This document shows positions 1 to 5,690 of a stretch of DNA of 5,935 nucleotides, piece by piece (within the stretch, counting starts at the first letter, position 1; every line of letters begins with the position of its first letter). Origin of the DNA: Clostridiales bacterium (lineage in GTDB: Bacteria > Bacillota > Clostridia > Caldicoprobacterales > UBA3941). Below the pieces are notes generated by a model. The model searched no databases and was not told the origin of the DNA. It saw only the letters and a list, made by a program, of their open reading frames with translations. The stretch lies in assembly GCA_012522165.1 (NCBI GenBank), contig JAAYKZ010000492.1, forward strand, positions 1 through 5,935, given 5' to 3'. The position numbers and the translations under genes were made by a program.

Positions 1-117
1 AGGAAGGGATAAGGCCCGTCTATCAGCCAAACATGCCATGAACTCATTAGCTTTCACGGCATAAACGCTTATTGTTATTGGGTGTCTGGCTGGCTGCTGT
101 TTAACAACCGAGGCAAT
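1..117 (-). pseudogene. DUF2442-like protein, N-terminal fragment running off the window
   Basis: On the minus strand an open frame runs from just after a TAA (118-120) to the window edge, 39 codons. It contains the stretch SVYAVKANEFMACLADRR followed by ALSLP. The pattern of a short hydrophobic lead, then L-A-D-(G/R)-R, then a small hydrophobic strand ending in P resembles the start of DUF2442 proteins, small proteins of unknown function often found beside toxin-antitoxin genes. The usual Gly after LAD is Arg here. No good start codon lies in frame except an ATG at 37-39, which would fall inside the motif, so the 5' end may be missing. GC content (46%) is clearly above the AT-rich sequence that follows. 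It directly abuts the truncated yyaL and could be a recombination scar or a chimeric contig end. The family call rests on a short motif and is tentative. Confidence 0.3.
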
Positions 118-1023
118 TTACACACTAATTTGGACTTGACTCACCCTGAAGGAGGTTTTTATTCGGCGGAAGATGCTGATTCAGAAGGTATAAAGGGAAA
201 ATTCTATGTATGGTCTCCTGATGAGATAATGGAAATACTTGGACAGAAAGATGGAGAGTGGTTTTGCCAGTATTATGGTATTACTCCTGAGGGAAACTTT
301 GAAGGGAAAAGTATACCCAATAGAATTCATACACAAAATTTAGCTCATGAAAATGAAGGGGTTATTGCTCCTCTACGGGAAAAAGTTTTTGCAGCTCGGG
401 AAAGACGTGTGCATCCCCATAAAGATGACAAAATACTTACTTCCTGGAATGGGCTTATGATAGCCGCTATGGCTATAGTAGGAAGGGTATTAAATAAACC
501 CCAGTATACGAAAGCAGCTCAGAAGGCATTAGATTTTATATTAGAAAACCTAATCAACGAGGATGGAAGATTGTTAGCCAGATATAGGGATGGGGATGCA
601 GCTTATCTAGCCTATCTTGATGATTATGCTTTTTTGGTATGGGGCTTAATAGAGTTATATCAAACCACCTTTGATGCTGAATATCTTCATAAGGCAATTG
701 AGTTTAACAAAAATATGTTAGACCTCTTCCATGACAAAGAAAATGGCGGGCTGTTTTTATATGCAAAAGATGGGGAAAAATTAATAGCTAGACCTAAAGA
801 AGTATATGATGGTGCTCTTCCCTCAGGCAATTCCGTGGCAGCCCTTAATATGCTGAGATTAGCTCGAATAACTGGTGATTATCATCTAGAGGAAAAAGCT
901 TATAACCAGTTAAATGCATTTGCGTCAATAGTGCAAAAAAAATCCTTCAGCACACTCATATTTTCTAATGGCGGCTATATTGGGATTATATCCAACAAAG
1001 GAGATAGTTTTAGCTGGAGATAG
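82..1023 (+). pseudogene. yyaL: YyaL/DUF255 family protein, N-terminally truncated, frameshifted (main part)
   Basis: This is the central and C-terminal part of a YyaL-type protein (B. subtilis YyaL, about 690 aa; human relative SPATA20). Family members combine an N-terminal thioredoxin-like DUF255 domain with an alpha/alpha six-hairpin barrel like that of glycosidases. Their biochemical role is poorly defined. Family-like sequence starts near 133-139 with DLTHPEGGFYSAEDADSEG and continues through DDKILTSWNGLMIAAMA, the LDDYAFLVWGLIELYQ helix and YDGALPSGNSVAALNMLRLAR, all barrel segments. About 300 residues are missing upstream, including the whole thioredoxin-like domain. The first 17 or so residues after the apparent GTG at 82 do not look like the family, and no ribosome binding site precedes it. 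The frame is right until an A8 run at 937-944. After that it reads out-of-frame residues and stops at 1021-1023, while the true continuation is one frame over. Family assignment is confident; a functional product is unlikely. Confidence 0.85.
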
Positions 1024-1261
1024 CAGAGATACCAATATGCAAAAAATGCTTAATATTGTGCATAAATCTTTCCTGCCAGAGGCTGTTATTATATTCAACG
1101 ATGTGGCTGAAAAAGATCAAGATCTATTTGAACTAGTACCCTATATTAAAGAACAGGGTCCAATAGAAGGTAAAGCTACAGTCTATATCTGTCAAAACTA
1201 TTCCTGTCAAGCACCAATTTCTGATATAAAAGAGTTGGAAAAAACGCTATTAACATTATGA
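932..1261 (+). pseudogene. yyaL: YyaL/DUF255 family protein, C-terminal piece after frameshift
   Basis: This is the second half of the broken yyaL, in a different frame from the upstream part. Read from the A-run, it gives KNPSAHSYFLMAA, then PTKEIVLAGD, MLNIVHKSFLPEAVIIFND, GKATVYICQNYSCQAPI and a final helix ending LEKTLLTL. This is the typical C-terminal domain of YyaL, including the conserved Y-V/I-C-x-N-x-x-C-Q-x-P motif. The first ATG in this frame is at 968-970, but it lies inside conserved sequence and has no ribosome binding site, so this is not an independent gene. Removing one A from the eight at 937-944 would join both pieces into a continuous frame (VQKNPSAHSYF). The TGA at 1259-1261 sits at the expected end, and a terminator follows. 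Confidence 0.85.
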
Positions 1262-1284
1262 CCAATAAAGTAATAAGGTATATA

Positions 1285-1316
1285 AAAAAGGTCTTCCATA
1301 ATGGATGGCCTTTTTA
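1285..1316 (+). terminator. Intrinsic terminator after yyaL
   Basis: A GGTCTTCCA arm (1290-1298) pairs with TGGATGGCC (1302-1310) with one T-T mismatch, one G-T pair and a 3-nt loop. It is preceded by six A and followed by five T, so the A and T runs extend the stem. It lies 23 nt after the yyaL stop and fits a rho-independent terminator. The A/T flanks mean it could also work in the reverse direction. Confidence 0.8.
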
Positions 1317-1454
1317 TTTGACTACCTATACAAAGAAAAGTCCAAAAGAGGGGTTATATTGTAATGCTTACATAAATCTGTGGAATCAATATTGACATTC
1401 ACTAAAAAATAAGCTGGTAAAAGGTGTAGATATTGTTGGTTTAATGTATTATAG

Positions 1455-1463
1455 TGGTATTAT
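1455..1463 (+). promoter_or_regulatory. Possible extended -10 promoter for ridA
   Basis: TGGTATTAT matches the extended -10 form TGn-TATAAT with one mismatch. The only -35 candidate, TTGTTG at 1433-1438, is weak and sits 19 nt away. Transcription would start near 1470, giving a ridA leader of about 155 nt. It is the best candidate in the gap, but AT-rich sequence makes chance matches likely. Confidence 0.3.
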
Positions 1464-1528
1464 ATATAAAATGGCTAATGAAGGATTGGAAAGTAAAGCC
1501 AAGCTAGAACAGGATTAAATTATGAGTG

Positions 1529-1543
1529 CAGCAATATTTGCTG
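1529..1543. repeat. Inverted repeat in the ridA leader
   Basis: Perfect 6-bp arms CAGCAA / TTGCTG are separated by TAT. The repeat lies 72 nt before the ridA ribosome binding site, with a run of five T starting 8 nt after it. It could be an operator-like palindrome or a weak attenuator-type hairpin. No function can be assigned from sequence. Confidence 0.35.
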
Positions 1544-1626
1544 GAAATTCTTTTTATAGTTAATCGAAAAAAATGATAAGAGTTCACTTCAAAGGGAAAA
1601 TCAATAAAATAAACGGAGGGCTTAAT

Positions 1627-2100
1627 ATGGCAAAAATAAATGTATATGATAATCTAAAAAAGCTAAATATTGAACTGCCACCTGCTCCAGCAAAGGCCGG
1701 AGTCTATGAACAGGTAAAGCTATTTGGAACAAATCTTGCTTATATATCAGGATGTCTTCCAAATATAGAAGGTTTGCCTCCTATCAAGGGGAAAGTGGGT
1801 GAAGATGTTTCTCTAGAAGAGGCACAAGAGGCAGCTAGAAGATGTGTGTTGAATATATTAGCTGTTTTAGATAGAGATTTGGGTGATTTAAATCGGGTTA
1901 AAGATTGTGTTAAAATGCTTGCTTTTGTTGCCAGCCATGATGATTTTTATAGCCAGCCTCAAGTAGCAAATGCAGCATCGGAAATGCTAATGCAAATATT
2001 CGGAGAGGAAAAATGCCCTGCCAGATCGGCGGTTGGTGTTAATGCACTTCCAGGAAACGTACCTGTTGAAATTGAGCTGCTTATAGAAATAGATGCTTGA
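1627..2100 (+). CDS. RidA/YjgF/YER057c/UK114 family protein
   Basis: A 157-aa protein of the RidA superfamily, whose characterised members are cytosolic trimers that hydrolyse reactive imine/enamine intermediates (for example 2-aminoacrylate from PLP enzymes). It belongs to the longer subgroup that starts with a LPPAPAKAGVY-type segment (residues 17-27), then LAYISGCLP (38-45), GKVGEDVSLEEAQEAAR (55-71), LNILAVLDRDLGDLNRVK (75-92) and CPARSAVGVNALPGNVPVEIE (130-150). The Arg of ARS (R133) corresponds to the substrate-carboxylate-binding Arg of RidA, and E150 to the conserved catalytic-region Glu. Start choice: the frame is open from an ATG at 1573, but GGAGGG at 1615-1620 sits 6 nt before the ATG at 1627, and family similarity begins there. 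It appears to be a single-gene unit, since a promoter region follows its stop. Whether this subgroup acts on aminoacrylate cannot be told from sequence. Confidence 0.93.
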   Translation: MAKINVYDNLKKLNIELPPAPAKAGVYEQVKLFGTNLAYISGCLPNIEGLPPIKGKVGEDVSLEEAQEAARRCVLNILAVLDRDLGDLNRVKDCVKMLAFVASHDDFYSQPQVANAASEMLMQIFGEEKCPARSAVGVNALPGNVPVEIELLIEIDA

Positions 2101-2122
2101 TGCTTTCTTGGTAACTCATGTC

Positions 2123-2131
2123 TGTTATAAT
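2123..2131 (+). promoter_or_regulatory. Extended -10 promoter element upstream of the ABC exporter
   Basis: TGTTATAAT is an exact TGn-TATAAT extended -10 element, which can work without a good -35; none is visible. Start of transcription would be near 2138. Its last two bases are also the first two of the -35 hexamer of the next promoter, so the two would compete for polymerase. Confidence 0.5.
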
Positions 2132-2158
2132 GACATTTTGATTAAAATGGCTTATAAT
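2130..2158 (+). promoter_or_regulatory. Sigma-A type promoter of the ABC exporter / binding-protein operon
   Basis: ATGACA (2130-2135, 5 of 6 to TTGACA), a 17-nt spacer and TATAAT (2153-2158, 6 of 6). Predicted start of transcription is about 2165, giving a 5' leader of about 55 nt before the TTG start at 2221. This is the best candidate promoter for the two-gene unit. Confidence 0.65.
2134..2149. promoter_or_regulatory. Candidate operator palindrome inside the promoter spacer
   Basis: CATTTT-GATT-AAAATG is a perfect 6+4+6 inverted repeat lying between the -35 and -10 hexamers at 2130-2158, where a bound repressor would block polymerase. It is AT-rich, so chance is a real alternative. No regulator gene is visible in the window. 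Confidence 0.35.
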
Positions 2159-2220
2159 ATACTTTGTATGTATTCGTATGTAAATATGTTGGCTATATTT
2201 ATTGAAAGGGGAAATGATTT

Positions 2221-3993
2221 TTGAGTAAAAGCAGGAAAGCACTTAGGTATTTTATACCCTACTATAAGCCCCATCTGAAGCTTTTCATCATTGATTTAGC
2301 TTGTGCTTTTATAATCTCGGGAGTTGACCTTTTCTTCCCTACCCTTACCCGTCAAGTATTGCAGAAGGTTATCCCAAGTAGGGAGATTAGTACATTTTGG
2401 TTATTTATTGGATTAATGGTCTTTTTGTATGTAGTTAGAACAGCATTACAATATGTTGTCAACTATTGGGGGCATATTTTAGGTGTAAGGATAGAATATG
2501 ATATGCGAAGGGATCTCTTTTCTCATCTTCAGACCCTATCCTTTAGCTTTTTTGATAAAAACCGAACAGGGCACATAATGTCTAGAATAGTTAATGACTT
2601 AGCTGAAATAGCAGAATTTGCTCACCATGGCCCGGAAGATTTATTTCTATCTCTGGTTATGTTAACAGGTTCCTTCTTTATGCTAATAAGAATAGAGTGG
2701 AGGTTAACCCTCTTGATCTACGCCTTTATCCCTTTTATGGTATGGTATGGCATCGACAGGCGGAAAGAGATGAATAAGGCCTTTAGGGATATGAGGGTAA
2801 AGTTAGCTGATATCAACGCTCAATTGGAAAGCAGCATATCCGGGGTTCGTGTATCAAAGTCATTTGCTAATGAAGAGCATGAGATACAGAAATTTAACAA
2901 GGGAAATCAGAAATTCCGTAGGTCTAAGTATGGTGCTTATAAACATATGGCCTTATTCCACACCGGCATAGAATTTATGTCAGCAATGCTCAACGCAATA
3001 GTGATAGCAGTAGGCGGTTACATGATCTTTAGAGATATTATAGATATTGCTGATCTATTGGCTTTTATTATGTATATAAATCTATTTATGACCCCAATTC
3101 GTCAGCTGTCTAACTTTGTTCAGCAGTTTGAATCTGGCATGACTGGTGTTGAAAGATTTGTAGAGATTATGGAAGAAAAGCCAGATATAACTGATGCTCC
3201 TGATGCTAAGAAATTGGTGGATGTAAAGGGAGACATTGAGTTTCATAATGTAAGCTTTTCATATGATAATAACGAGAGAGTGTTAAAAAATATCAATATA
3301 AAAATAGAGGCAGGAAAAACTGATGCTATTGTAGGGCCTTCAGGGGGAGGCAAGACTACCCTGTGTCATTTAATTCCCCGTTTTTATGAGGTGGACGAAG
3401 GCTATATATCCATTGATGGCCGTGATATAAAGGAATACACACTAAAGTCCTTAAGGGAGAATATAGGCATAGTACAACAGGATGTGTTTCTCTTTGCGGG
3501 CACTATTGGCGATAATATCTTATATGGCAATATAGAGGCAAGCCATGAAGAGATGATTGAAGCAGCCAAGAAAGCCAATATACACGACTTTATTATGACT
3601 TTACCTGAAGGATATGACACTTATGTGGGTGAAAGGGGCGTAAGGTTGTCAGGAGGACAAAAACAGAGAATATCAATTGCTAGAGTATTTCTAAAAAATC
3701 CTCCTATTCTAATATTAGATGAAGCTACTTCTGCTCTTGATAATGAGACTGAGATTAGGATACAGCAGGCCTTAGATAATTTATCTCAGGGAAGGACTAC
3801 CTTGGTTATAGCCCATAGACTTTCTACCATAAAGAATGCTGATGAAATACTAGTGCTGACGGAGAACGGTATAGAGGAAAGAGGAACTCATGATACGCTA
3901 CTAGAGAAAGACGGAATTTATGCTAGCTTATACAGATCTCAGTTCAGAAATCTTGAGCCTGAGGAAATATTGGAGACAGATATGGCAGGTTAA
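2221..3993 (+). CDS. ABC exporter half-transporter (fused membrane and ATPase domains)
   Basis: A 590-aa type IV (MsbA/BmrA/LmrA-like) ABC exporter subunit in the cytoplasmic membrane, expected to act as a homo- or heterodimer. Residues 1-310 form the six-helix membrane domain, with hydrophobic segments near 19-40, 58-80, 140-176 (a pair) and 248-290. Residues 338-575 are the nucleotide-binding domain: A-loop Y348, Walker A GPSGGGKT 372-379, Q-loop Q420, signature LSGGQ 476-480, Walker B ILILD 496-500 with catalytic E501, D-loop SALD 504-507 and H-loop H532. All ATPase residues are intact, so it should be active. One oddity is D368 just before Walker A, where a hydrophobic residue is usual (GKTxAIVG). 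The start is TTG at 2221, supported by AAAGGGG at 2205-2211, 9 nt upstream; the nearby ATG at 2214 is out of frame and stops at once. The substrate (drug, lipid or peptide) cannot be predicted. A solute-binding protein gene follows by 18 nt. Confidence 0.93.
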   Translation: MSKSRKALRYFIPYYKPHLKLFIIDLACAFIISGVDLFFPTLTRQVLQKVIPSREISTFWLFIGLMVFLYVVRTALQYVVNYWGHILGVRIEYDMRRDLFSHLQTLSFSFFDKNRTGHIMSRIVNDLAEIAEFAHHGPEDLFLSLVMLTGSFFMLIRIEWRLTLLIYAFIPFMVWYGIDRRKEMNKAFRDMRVKLADINAQLESSISGVRVSKSFANEEHEIQKFNKGNQKFRRSKYGAYKHMALFHTGIEFMSAMLNAIVIAVGGYMIFRDIIDIADLLAFIMYINLFMTPIRQLSNFVQQFESGMTGVERFVEIMEEKPDITDAPDAKKLVDVKGDIEFHNVSFSYDNNERVLKNINIKIEAGKTDAIVGPSGGGKTTLCHLIPRFYEVDEGYISIDGRDIKEYTLKSLRENIGIVQQDVFLFAGTIGDNILYGNIEASHEEMIEAAKKANIHDFIMTLPEGYDTYVGERGVRLSGGQKQRISIARVFLKNPPILILDEATSALDNETEIRIQQALDNLSQGRTTLVIAHRLSTIKNADEILVLTENGIEERGTHDTLLEKDGIYASLYRSQFRNLEPEEILETDMAG

Positions 3994-4011
3994 TCAAAGT
4001 GAGGGAAAAAA

Positions 4012-5457
4012 ATGATTAGAACATCTAGAAGAAAATCTAAGGGTGCATTAACGGTTATTATAATAATACTCGTAGGTGTAGTATTAGGTTATAGTGTATT
4101 AAACAGTAGTATTGTTACCACAAGCTCTACCCCAATAGTTGACGGTCAAATTGATACATCAAGATATGTTAAGCTGTCTATGCTTTTGATTGGACCTTCA
4201 TCTACAGAAGCTATAATGGATTATAAGGATATCATAGCTAGGCTAAACAAGGAACTTAAAGACAGTATAAATACCAATGTTGAGATAACCTTTATTCCTT
4301 TTGACGAAATAGGTAGAGAGTATTCTCTAATCTTTAACTCTAAGGAAACCTATGATGTTATATATGCTAGTTCTAGAGCAAATCCAGGTTATTTCAAGCT
4401 GGTGGAGCAGGAGAATTTAAAAGAGTTGGATGAGCTATTGCCTATCTACGCTAAGAACATCTGGGAAAATATTAGCCCTGATGTATGGGATGATACTAAG
4501 TATAAGGGCAAGATATATGGAATACCACTTGAAGAGGTTAAATATAGGGCAAATAGCCTTATCTACAGAGGGGATTTGCTAGAGAAATATGAAATGGAAC
4601 CTTTAATGTCCCTAGATGATATAAAAGAGTTTATGGATACTATATTAATAGAGGAAATAGACATAACACCAATTGTGATAAATGAGAATAGTGCCATAAG
4701 CCTTTATGATATGCTAGTTGATCTTAATCCTGACTGGATTCCCGCGCCTGGTATTCCTCAATCCAGCTTGTATTTGGTTTCAAAGTCCAAGGAGAATATG
4801 TCTGATATTCTCTACCCTGTTTTTAGCAATGAATTTATGGAGTTTGCCAAGGAAATGAGGGATTGGGCTGAGAAGGGATATTGGCAGGAGGAGGCCCTAA
4901 CAGACAATAGCACTATAATAGATAGTCTGGAGTCGGGGAAGGACGGTTCCATATTTGGGAACATCTTCGATTATTCCAATGGATTTAATGATCAGAAATA
5001 TAGGTTTTTCTGTTTCGGAGAGAAAAACCAGAAAGTTATAAAGGAAAGTGCGGTAAAAAACCTTTTAAGTATTAACTCAGATTCTCGTAATGTTGAGCGT
5101 GCACTAATGGTGATAGATTTTATTATGGATAGCGAAGAATTTAACGGTCTTTTCACTTATGGTGCTCAGGGCCAGATTTTTAAAGATATTAAACAAAAAG
5201 AGGTATTAGACTATTATGAGAATATATCAATAGAAGATCCTTATGGCGGATTCACTTTTGATGCAACCTCTGTTGAGGAAGAAATCCAAAGTGTGATTAA
5301 GGTTAATTCTCAATATGGAATACCTATATTATTGGGTAAGGCAGGAGATCCTGTAGAAGCGGTGAATAGATATAGAGAGAAATTAAAGGCTGCAGGTATT
5401 CAAAAGATTATAGATGCTGTGGAAGAACAGCTTAAAGACTTTTCTTTTATATATTGA
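4012..5457 (+). CDS. Membrane-anchored extracellular solute-binding protein, DUF3502-type C-terminus
   Basis: A 481-aa family 1-type solute-binding protein, the kind that normally delivers sugars or oligosaccharides to type I ABC importers in Firmicutes (B. subtilis LplA-like). The N-terminus has basic residues (RTSRRKSK) followed by a hydrophobic helix at about 12-30. There is no lipobox Cys (the only Cys is C334) and no clear cleavage site, so it is probably an uncleaved membrane anchor. The periplasmic-binding fold shows as a beta strand KLSMLLIG (54-61), YDVIYAS (114-120), LKELDELLP (136-144), KIYGIPLEEV (167-176), the DWAEKGYWQEEAL segment (284-296) and the C-terminal block from GGFTFDATS (412-420) to YREKLKAAGIQKIIDAVEEQL (454-474), which resembles DUF3502. 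The ribosome binding site GAGGG (4001-4005) lies 6 nt before the ATG. It is co-transcribed with the exporter gene. No importer permease lies in this window, so its partner and ligand are unknown. Confidence 0.87.
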   Translation: MIRTSRRKSKGALTVIIIILVGVVLGYSVLNSSIVTTSSTPIVDGQIDTSRYVKLSMLLIGPSSTEAIMDYKDIIARLNKELKDSINTNVEITFIPFDEIGREYSLIFNSKETYDVIYASSRANPGYFKLVEQENLKELDELLPIYAKNIWENISPDVWDDTKYKGKIYGIPLEEVKYRANSLIYRGDLLEKYEMEPLMSLDDIKEFMDTILIEEIDITPIVINENSAISLYDMLVDLNPDWIPAPGIPQSSLYLVSKSKENMSDILYPVFSNEFMEFAKEMRDWAEKGYWQEEALTDNSTIIDSLESGKDGSIFGNIFDYSNGFNDQKYRFFCFGEKNQKVIKESAVKNLLSINSDSRNVERALMVIDFIMDSEEFNGLFTYGAQGQIFKDIKQKEVLDYYENISIEDPYGGFTFDATSVEEEIQSVIKVNSQYGIPILLGKAGDPVEAVNRYREKLKAAGIQKIIDAVEEQLKDFSFIY

Positions 5458-5482
5458 CAAGGCTTGTAAAGAATATTATTAT
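5454..5482 (+). promoter_or_regulatory. Sigma-A promoter for the riboswitch-oadB transcript
   Basis: TTGACA (5454-5459, 6 of 6), a 17-nt spacer and TATTAT (5477-5482, 5 of 6). The -35 overlaps the TGA stop of the solute-binding protein gene (5455-5457). Predicted start of transcription is about 5489, which places the riboswitch about 30 nt into the transcript. Confidence 0.75.
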
Positions 5483-5517
5483 GATAAAAGAAAACATAAT
5501 AGGCTATGATACTGAAG

Positions 5518-5625
5518 GATAAAAGGGAGTAATCCATCGCCTTGTGCGATTGTCTCGGTCGTCAATACGGTGACTGATTACCCGGTCGAGACTTCAAATT
5601 CTTATTTGAGGATAAGACTTTTGTC
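5518..5625 (+). ncRNA. yybP-ykoY (manganese) riboswitch aptamer
   Basis: Recognised from the conserved loop sequences and the fold. P1: GATAAAAG (5518-5525) pairs with CTTTTGTC (5618-5625), 8 bp with one G-T. L1 region GGGAGTA (5525-5531). A short helix ATCC (5532-5535) pairs with GGAT (5610-5613). Hairpin ATCGC-CTTGT-GCGAT (5536-5550). Helix GTCTCG (5552-5557) pairs with CGAGAC (5587-5592) and encloses GTCGTCAATACGG (5558-5570), a GGTGA/TTACC hairpin, and ACCCGG (5580-5585). Hairpin TCAAAT-TCTT-ATTTGA (5594-5609), followed by AAGAC. The GGGAGTA loop and the GTCGTCAA...CCGG loop are the two conserved elements that dock to bind Mn2+ in this family (Rfam RF00080, Lactococcus yybP structure, from memory). 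The order of helices also matches. Ligand identity is inferred from the family. Confidence 0.85.
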
Positions 5626-5656
5626 TAGTCTATCTGACTGGGCAAAAGTCTTTTTT
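5614..5656 (+). terminator. Riboswitch expression platform: intrinsic terminator exclusive with P1
   Basis: AAGACTTTTG-T-CTAGTC (5614-5630) pairs with GACTGG-G-CAAAAGTCTT (5636-5652), a continuous 17-bp stem with a 5-nt loop, ending in six T (5651-5656). Bases 5618-5625 of its 5' arm are the 3' strand of riboswitch P1. Ligand-stabilised P1 therefore removes the base of the terminator stem and allows read-through, which is ON-switch logic. Without ligand the long stem should win and stop transcription about 35 nt before oadB. Confidence 0.85.
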
Positions 5657-5690
5657 ATATAAATAATTAATTATAAATGGGGGAATGAAA

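Larger units (their letters stand above)
1317..1626. other. Intergenic region upstream of ridA, no convincing gene
   Basis: About 300 bp between the yyaL terminator and ridA. A plus-strand open stretch at 1396-1515 (40 codons, stop TAA 1516-1518; internal ATGs at 1444 and 1471) contains KGVDIVGLMYYSGIIYK. It has no ribosome binding site and no family that I recognise, so it could be chance or a relic of a lost gene. A TTGACA hexamer at 1392-1397 has no matching -10 at 16-18 nt. The leader of ridA probably occupies the 3' half. Confidence 0.5.

Noticed and set aside
937..944. Programmed -1 ribosomal frameshifting at the A-run of yyaL
   Set aside because: The downstream frame needs +1 or -2, so a -1 slip does not lead into it.
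1392..1397. TTGACA as the -35 of a ridA promoter
   Set aside because: No acceptable -10 hexamer lies 16-18 nt downstream (TGGTAA at best).
1573..1626. Upstream ATG start for the RidA-family gene (18 extra residues)
   Set aside because: No ribosome binding site precedes 1573, the extra residues do not look like the family, and GGAGGG is placed correctly for ATG 1627.
2118..2139. ATGTC/GACAT hairpin with T4 as a terminator for ridA
   Set aside because: Only a 5-bp AT-rich stem with a 9-nt loop, and the loop is the extended -10 promoter; it is better explained as promoter sequence.
3402..3620. 72-codon open frame on the minus strand
   Set aside because: It lies wholly inside the nucleotide-binding domain of the ABC exporter in antisense, with no family likeness; a shadow of the real gene.
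5685..5690. ATG start for oadB two codons upstream of the GTG
   Set aside because: The GGGGG ribosome binding site ends 1 nt before this ATG, too close for initiation; GTG at 5691 has 7-nt spacing.
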